A stretch of 64,000 bases of DNA from Mauremys mutica (lineage: Eukaryota; Chordata; Testudines; Geoemydidae), in contig NC_059072.1 of the NCBI RefSeq assembly GCF_020497125.1, positions 274,952,045-275,016,044 on the forward strand. Direction: 5' to 3'. The notes beneath the pieces are model-generated. The model had not been told where the DNA came from. It did no database searches and was given only the letters and a program-made list of their open reading frames with translations. A program made the position numbers and the translations under genes. Below, piece after piece: positions 58,295 to 64,000 of this stretch. Numbering within the stretch: the first letter of the stretch is position 1; the number at the start of each line of letters is the position of its first letter.

Positions 58295-61200
58295 CTAAAG
58301 ATCCAGCCGATGAGGAGGCCTTCTGTCTTTAGGTGGATTACAGCGAACTTCTGGTGTTATTGCACCCGAAAGCACTAGGGGCTCAGGGTCCGCAGCACGA
58401 ACGGGTGAGGAGGTGGTATCAGCTTGTGCTGGGCAAAGGGGTATCTCAGCCGCCGGTAGTAATGGAGGAGAACAGTCAGGAACAGGTGACTCGTGATTCG
58501 GTGCCTCACCAGAAGAGGTGAAGTCAGACCCCTCAACTGCAGATGGGTCCTGAGGACTGGCATGACCTGGCAACAGCTGATCTACATGTCGCCACCAGGT
58601 AAGATTATCTGCAGTCCGGACTGTGTAGGAAACAGGTCCTGTTTGAGTGATGACTGTGGCCGGGACCCATTTAGCTCTGGAAGTATAATTCTGAGCCAAA
58701 ACTGGCTGTCCCGGGCTAAAGGTTCGGTCTTTTGCTCTGGGTGCCCGTCTGATGACTTGATATTGCTGCTGATGTTGCACAGTTTGTCTGGGTTCATAAG
58801 GTTTCAGCAGATCAAAGCAAGTGCGCAGCTGTCGTCCCAACATTAGAAAGGCTGGGGATGCCTGGGTCGTAGCATGAGGTGTGTTTCTGTAGGAAAGTAA
58901 GAAGGTATCCAGACGCTTTTGAATGGAGTGTTGTCCCCTTGCTGATTTCAAAGCGTTTTTCATTGTCTGCACAAATCTTTCAGCTAATCCATTGGTGGAC
59001 GGATGATATGGTGCTGATGTGATGTGGTGTATCCCATTTGCATTCATAAAATTTTGAAACTCCTGAGAAACGAACTGCGGTCTGTTGTCACTCACAAGTT
59101 GTTCTGGCAGACCAAAACGATTAAAGAGTCCTCGTAGTTTTTGGATAGTACTCTCTGCTGAAGTGGACTGCATTATAGAGACTTCTGGCCATTTAGAATG
59201 GGCATCTATTGCCACCAAGAACATGCTTCCTTCAAGGGGGTCAGCAAAGTCAACGTGAATACATTGCCACGGGTTTTCAGGCCAGTCCCATGGGTGTAGG
59301 GGTGCCCACTGGGGTGCATTCCTCACACCCTGACATGACATACAAGCTTTTCCCTTCTCTTCAATAGCGCTGTCCAATCCAGGCCACCAAAAATAGCTTT
59401 GTGCAATTTCCTTCATGCGCACTATTCCACAGTGACTGGAATGTAGCTGTTCTAACATCTGTGATCTTAGTGGTGGTGGAATAATGACACGTCTCCCCCA
59501 CAACAAACAACCAGATTGGACCGATAACTCCGTCCGCTTGGACATGTAGGGAACAAGGTCGGATGAGAACGGAGAGGTTTGTCGAGATTTTCCATGCATC
59601 ACCAGGTCCATAACTTGGGACAATACTGGGTCAACGCGAGTTGCCTTCTTTATCTGAGTAGCAGTGATGGGTGTATTCTCTACCTGTTTAAAGTAGAAGA
59701 TTTCCTTTTGGGCACTATCTTGATGTTTGACCGGAAAAGGCTACCTTGAGAGGCCATCTGCATTGCCGTGCAGAGTGGATTTCCGATATTTGATTTCATA
59801 TGTGTGTGCTGAAAGTAACAATGCCCCACGTTGCATACGACTAGCAGCTAATGGGGGAATGCCTGTGTAGGGTCCAAAAATTGACGTCAGAGGTCGATGG
59901 TCTGTAAGAAGAGTAAACTTTCGCCCAAACAGGTACTGATGAAACTTCCGAATTCCAAAAACAATTCCTAATGCCTCACGTTCGATTTGGGTGTAGTTAG
60001 TTTCTGCTTTGCTTAGAGTGCGTTAAGCAAAAGCAATAGGTCTTTCTTCTCCCGAAGGCATAATGTATGACACGACTGCTCCCACTCCATAAGGAGAAGC
60101 ATCGCAGGCCAATTGCAGGGGTAAGGATGGATCAAAGTGCGTTAGAACTTCAGAATTTAACAATGCATCCTTAGCTTTGTTAAATGCAACATCACAGGCT
60201 TCAGTCCACTTCCAGGCCTTGTTCTGCCCAAGGAGCTCGTGAAGTGGTTTTAGCAGTGTGGCTAACTGTGAGATGAACTTTCCATAATAGTTCAGTAGTC
60301 CTAGAAACGAGTGCAGCTGGCTTACATTTCGTGGTGGGGGAGCCGTCACAATAGCTTTAACTTTTGCAGGGGCCTTATGAAGACCTGCAGAATCGATGAT
60401 GTGTCCCAAATATTCAACAGAGGGCTTGAAGAATTCACACTTGTCTTTGCGAACTCGTAGGCCATACTCTTCCAATCTTTGTAGGGTAGCCTCTAAATTC
60501 TTTAAGTGATCCTCTTCATTTCTTCCAGTGACCAGGATATCATACAGATAGTACTGAACTCCTGGCAAGCCACACAAGATCTGGTCCATAGCTCTCTGGA
60601 ACAGGGCGGGAGCCGATGTTATTCCGAAGGGTAGGCGACAGTATCGATAAAGCCCCTTATGAGTCACAATAGTCAACAGCTCTTGGGACTTTTCATCGAC
60701 GTGCATCTGTAAATATGCTTGACTCAGATCAATCTTACTGAACTTTTGTCCCCCAGCCAGGCCTGCGAAGAGGTCATCGATGCGGGGAAGCGGGTATTGC
60801 TCTGCACACAACACTGGGTTGACAGTGACTTTAAAATCACCGCAAATCCGGAGAGAGCCATCTTTCTTCACGATTGGAACGATAGGAGTGGCCCATGAGC
60901 TATGGGTAACTGGTATTAGGACTCCATTGGTGACCAGGCGCTCCAGGTCTGCTTCAACCTTTGGCCTGATGGCATATGGCACAGTTCGGGCTTTCAGATA
61001 TTTTGGTGGACTGCCAGGTTTAATGTTCAATGTCACAGTGATTCCCTTCATACTTCCCAAATCATCTCCAAAAACAGCAGCATGTTTCCTTAGTATAGGG
61101 GTTAGACTGGTTTCTTCTTTAGTCATCCGGTGCACTTCTGCCCAGTTCAGTTGAATCTTCCCAAGCCAAGACCTACTCATTAAGGCTGGGTAGTTACCTC

Positions 61201-61420
61201 TCACCACAAACAGTGGCAATCTAGCTGCATGTCCATTGAGCTTCACCTTAACATCAATAGTGCCCACCATGGGCACAGCTTCTGCCATATACGTCTTCAG
61301 AACAGTTTTTGTTGCCTTAAGCGGAAGATGTTATAGCTTTTCTTTATACACAGTCTCAGAGACCAGCGAGACAGCTGCACCGGTGTCCAGTTCCATGCGT
61401 ATAGGTGTGAGCCCGCTGCC
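58295..61420 (-). pseudogene. Gypsy Pol (PR-RT-RNase H-IN) with three nonsense codons
   Basis: One frame carries 'MELDTGAAVSLVSETV' (protease, D in DTG, about 61355-61400), stop TAA at 61331-61333, then RT with 'ATPIVPIVKKDGSLRICGDF', 'FSKIDLSQAYLQ', 'LPFGITSAPALFQ' and the active site as 'YLYD' instead of YLDD (TAT at 60542-60544 where GAT is expected). RNase H starts 'LACDASPYGVGAV' and is cut by TAA at 60023-60025, in the 'PIAFA' block; a third stop, TAG, lies at 59741-59743. Integrase follows: His pair 'LHSSHCG' and 'CMSCQG', catalytic D in 'VDFADP', D in 'VSDNRPQF' and E in 'GLAERF'. Tail Pro-rich, ending at 58295. Confidence 0.92.
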
Positions 61421-61542
61421 AAAGACAAAACATGCAGTGGCACTTCCTCTTGCGATGAGGTGTCTCCTTGATCATCCTGGGTCTGCTCTAGGATATGCAA
61501 GGTTCCTCTTTTTGTCGGCCAGACCACAGGCCTCTTTTTCTT

Positions 61543-62235
61543 TTATTTAGAGGCACACTCAATGTGTTCCTTTTTGCCACAGTGTCGACACACCAGGTCC
61601 TTACACCAGCATTCTGATGCCTGGTGACCCGGCTTATCACAGCGGTAACATTCTTGACTCTGCACAGTTTTGTGGGTCGGTTCTTGTGACACTTTTTGCA
61701 CCCTAGGGGATGCACTGATGTATTGCGCCTCCCTTGTAGCCACTTCCATGGAGACAGCAATATCAACAGCCTTCTGTAAGGTAAGCTGAGCCTCTGTCAG
61801 TAGGCGCTTCTGTATAGCTTCACTGTAGAGGCCACACACTAACCTGTCACGCAGGGCATCATTTAACATTTCTTTAAATTCACAGTGTTCTGCTAGCTTT
61901 TTTAAAATGGCTACAAATTGTACAACCGTTTCATCTTCCCTTTGGTCTCTTTTGTGGAACCTATATCTTTCAGCAATTACCAGTGGTTTTGGGGAAAAAT
62001 GGGACCCCAGGAGTTCCACAATGTCACTGTAAGATTTAGTTGCTGGCTTAACAGGGTGTAGTAAGCTGTGTAGCAGGGAGTAGGTTTTAGCCCCTACAAC
62101 ACTTAAGAATATTGGCACCTTCTTCGCTTCTGTAATGTCATTTGCAATAAAAAAAAGCTCAAAATGCTCAGTAAACACATGCCATTGCTCTATATTCTCA
62201 TCAAAAGGTTCCAGTGGCCTGGTCAGAGTAGCCAT
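61543..62235 (-). CDS. Gypsy Gag, probably shortened at the C-terminus
   Basis: 230 codons from ATG. A capsid-type helical region ('SYSDIVELLGSHF', 'YRFHKRDQREDETVVQF', 'ALRDRLVCGL') is followed by a CCHC knuckle (CYRCDKPGHQASEC, about 196-209) and a second, altered one (CRHCGKKEHIEC, about 217-228) with two residues instead of four between His and the last Cys. The frame stops soon after and pol lies in another frame, so Gag-Pol would need a frameshift if the stop region were intact. It would form the particle and bind element RNA. Confidence 0.85.
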   Translation of the reverse strand: MATLTRPLEPFDENIEQWHVFTEHFELFFIANDITEAKKVPIFLSVVGAKTYSLLHSLLHPVKPATKSYSDIVELLGSHFSPKPLVIAERYRFHKRDQREDETVVQFVAILKKLAEHCEFKEMLNDALRDRLVCGLYSEAIQKRLLTEAQLTLQKAVDIAVSMEVATREAQYISASPRVQKVSQEPTHKTVQSQECYRCDKPGHQASECWCKDLVCRHCGKKEHIECASK

Positions 62236-62337
62236 GATTTTAGTTTCACTTTCACAGTCAGTGCAAACAAGCAGCTTTTTTGTTTGTTTGTTCTTACCTT
62301 GACTTCTACTTCCTTCTATTACTGGAGCAGCACCGGA

Positions 62338-62355
62338 ATCCCATCCTCGTCGCCA
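62338..62355 (-). other. Primer binding site, tRNA-Ser(GCT) type
   Basis: On the minus strand TGGCGACGAGGATGGGAT, two bases after the LTR. It is complementary to the 3' end of vertebrate tRNA-Ser(GCT) with CCA as I remember it; the match seems to continue two more bases. Confidence 0.82.
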
Positions 62356-62357
62356 CT

Positions 62358-62548
62358 TGTTATATCCTTGGGGGCAGCCGGTTTAGGAAGAAATCACTTG
62401 AGGCCAGACAGCAGACAGCTAACAAAACCACCATTTTATTTACAGACTCAGAGAACTCACTCAGCCGGCTGAAGCTGGCTGAGCTAACCCATAATAATCT
62501 AACTCAGTTGCCATAGCAACAAAAACCATGACAACCAAATACACATCA
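62358..62548 (-). repeat. Gypsy 5' LTR
   Basis: 191 bp; on the minus strand TGATGTGTATTTGG ... GGATATAACA. Carries an AATAAA on the minus strand ('ttttatttacag' on the plus strand, about 62433-62444). Confidence 0.93.
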
Positions 62549-62553
62549 TTGAT
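62549..62553. repeat. Gypsy target duplication, right
   Basis: ttgat, identical to 57968-57972. Confidence 0.85.
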
Positions 62554-63763
62554 ATCTTCACCTCCTTTGGCTTTCACATATCCCTCCTCTCTCCAGTCTC
62601 CTCTGATCTTGCTGGTTTCTCCTTCAACATCTTTCACTCATCAGCTGTCCCATGGGTCCGGTTAGCCATTTGCTATGAAGCAGGCACAGCAGTCAGTTGC
62701 TCCCTCCTTGTTTCATTCTACATCTTTTGCCTGAGAGACCAAATATATTCCCATGACTTCAGCTACCATTTTTATGCCAATGACTCACAAAGCTACCTGT
62801 TCACACCTGACATGATGATTTATGATGTAGGTTAAATACCCTCCTCTCCACCCCAACTCAAGCTATACGCAACTGATCCAATCCCAACCTAAAAGAGGAT
62901 GGTGAAGGGCCTGCCCACTGAAGCAACCCTGATCACAAACCCCGTAAGGAGCCAAGGATAGAACTGGTTCGAAAAAATACAGCCCAGGACTGAGATGGAC
63001 TTTTTTTTTCTGCAATTGCTCCTCCTTGCTGCCAGGAGGCTCTGACACTGCAAACCACAAATGGGAGCAGGGTGTGCTCTCAGTGGCCCTGCTACTGGCT
63101 TCCAGGCAGCAAGAGGATGAAAGAGTGTGACTGGAATGCAGAGGGGAGACGAGCAGGGGGTGTGGAAGGGAATAGGATCAGGCTGGGGAACTATGAGACC
63201 ACTTTTTTATAGTGCAGTCCTTGTCTCATTCATTACACACTTTCCAAAGTCTGCAGCAGATGATGGTGGAGTCATACAGGCACAACCCTGACTCAGCCCT
63301 GTACACTGAATGAGACAGAGGTCATCCAGAAAAAAATAGTGTGTAATCATGTAATTAAAGACTGTATTATAATACATATATATAAGATGGGTAAACTAAG
63401 TCTGAGTGGGCAACCTTAGAGTGTTTAACCTTAATGTTCTCCCATTACACGTTCTGTAGCCAAACTCTTTATTATGAGTTTAATTTAAAAATGTAGAATT
63501 ATGTACAAAGAAAACTGCATTCAACAATAAAACTGTGTAAAACCTTAGAGTCTACAAGTCCACTCAGTCCTACTTCTTGTTCAGCCAGTCACTCAGACAA
63601 ACATGTTTATTCACATTTGCAGGACTTAATGCTGGCCACTTCTTGTTTACAATGTTACCTGAAACTGAGAACAGGTGTTTGCATGGCACTATTATAGCCG
63701 GCAATGCAAGATATTATGTGCCAGATGTGCTAAAGATTTATATGTCCCTTCCTGCTTCTACTA
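62554..63763. other. No recognised gene
   Basis: Pyrimidine-rich then mixed sequence with short frames. Nothing supported. Confidence 0.4.
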
Positions 63764-63771
63764 GGGTGACC

Positions 63772-63885
63772 AGACAGCAAATGTGAAAAATTGGGACAGA
63801 GGGTGGGGGGTAATAGGAACCTATATAAGAAAAAGACACAAAAATCGGGACTGTCCCTATAAAATCAGGACATCTGGTCACCCTA
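63772..63885. mobile_element. MITE with TAGGGTGACCAGA ends
   Basis: 114 bp, starts 'tagggtgaccagacagcaaa' and ends 'catctggtcaccct' plus A, imperfect inverted ends of about 13 bases. The flanks gcttctac (63764-63771) and gcttccac (63886-63893) agree at 7 of 8, which suggests a hAT-type duplication. Non-coding. Confidence 0.75.
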
Positions 63886-64000
63886 GCTTCCACTACCATT
63901 CCAGACAACATGCGTCCATGCTTCTGACAGGTTCTGTTCAATAACGATTCAAAACAATGCAGACCAATGCATGTTCATTTTCCTCATCTGAATCAAATGC

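Larger units (their letters stand above)
57973..62548 (-). mobile_element. Ty3/gypsy LTR retrotransposon, complete structure, inactivated
   Basis: 4.6 kb reading leftwards: 191-bp LTRs at both ends, tRNA-Ser primer site, gag, pol in the order PR-RT-RNase H-IN, polypurine tract. Flanked by ttgat at 57968-57972 and 62549-62553. LTRs differ at about 4 of 191 positions by eye, so it is older than the retrovirus at 15-24 kb. pol is one frame from protease to integrase interrupted by three stops, and the RT active site is mutated. No env. IN after RNase H sets it in Ty3/gypsy. Confidence 0.95.

Overview
This window looks like intergenic or intronic DNA from a vertebrate, most likely a turtle or close sauropsid. 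The reasons are several CR1 LINE copies whose 3' ends carry the ATTCTTATG-type tail familiar from turtle genomes, many hAT-type miniature transposons with 8-bp target duplications, a Ty3/gypsy element of vertebrate type and a class I-like endogenous retrovirus. The species call is inference from repeat content. I recognised no host gene exon with confidence; almost everything codable is transposon-derived.

Layout. 1-7,078: mostly unremarkable DNA with a foldback repeat, an old LINE tail split by a MITE, and an LTR-like stretch split by a CR1 3' end. 7,079-12,545: two CR1 elements joined tail to tail; the minus copy is nearly full length (ORF1 esterase-like and ORF2 endonuclease/RT remnants). 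13,735-13,906: a hAT MITE. 15,134-24,259: a young endogenous retrovirus on the minus strand. 25,516-28,158: three hAT-like non-autonomous elements. 29,822-31,700: the 5' part of another CR1 ending at a hAT breakpoint. 36,106-36,905: more MITEs. 39,240-42,475: an old LINE with endonuclease, RT and RNase H pieces whose 5' part is inverted (twin priming), carrying a later hAT insertion. 44,308-44,565: a short unrecognised hydrophobic ORF. 48,690-49,190: a second copy of the foldback repeat. 49,975-50,124: a near-perfect inverted repeat. 53,263-53,620: a Harbinger transposase relic. 57,973-62,548: a complete but mutated Ty3/gypsy element on the minus strand. 63,772-63,885: a MITE.

The most interesting object is the retrovirus. 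Its two LTRs (1,048 and 1,049 bp) differ by about two substitutions and one indel by eye, it keeps a 4-bp target duplication, a primer site fitting tRNA-Arg(ACG) and a polypurine tract. Gag (800 codons, open) and Pol are in one frame separated by a single UGA followed by CUA, a known readthrough context. Pol keeps protease and a complete-looking integrase but has lost the RT palm, thumb and RNase H without losing frame. Env is short, of a kind I do not recognise, has two nonsense codons and ends in a tail with two tyrosine motifs at ITAM-like spacing. It reads as a non-autonomous provirus copied in trans.

Limits: all alignments were by eye; repeat family names are from memory of family hallmarks, not from a search.
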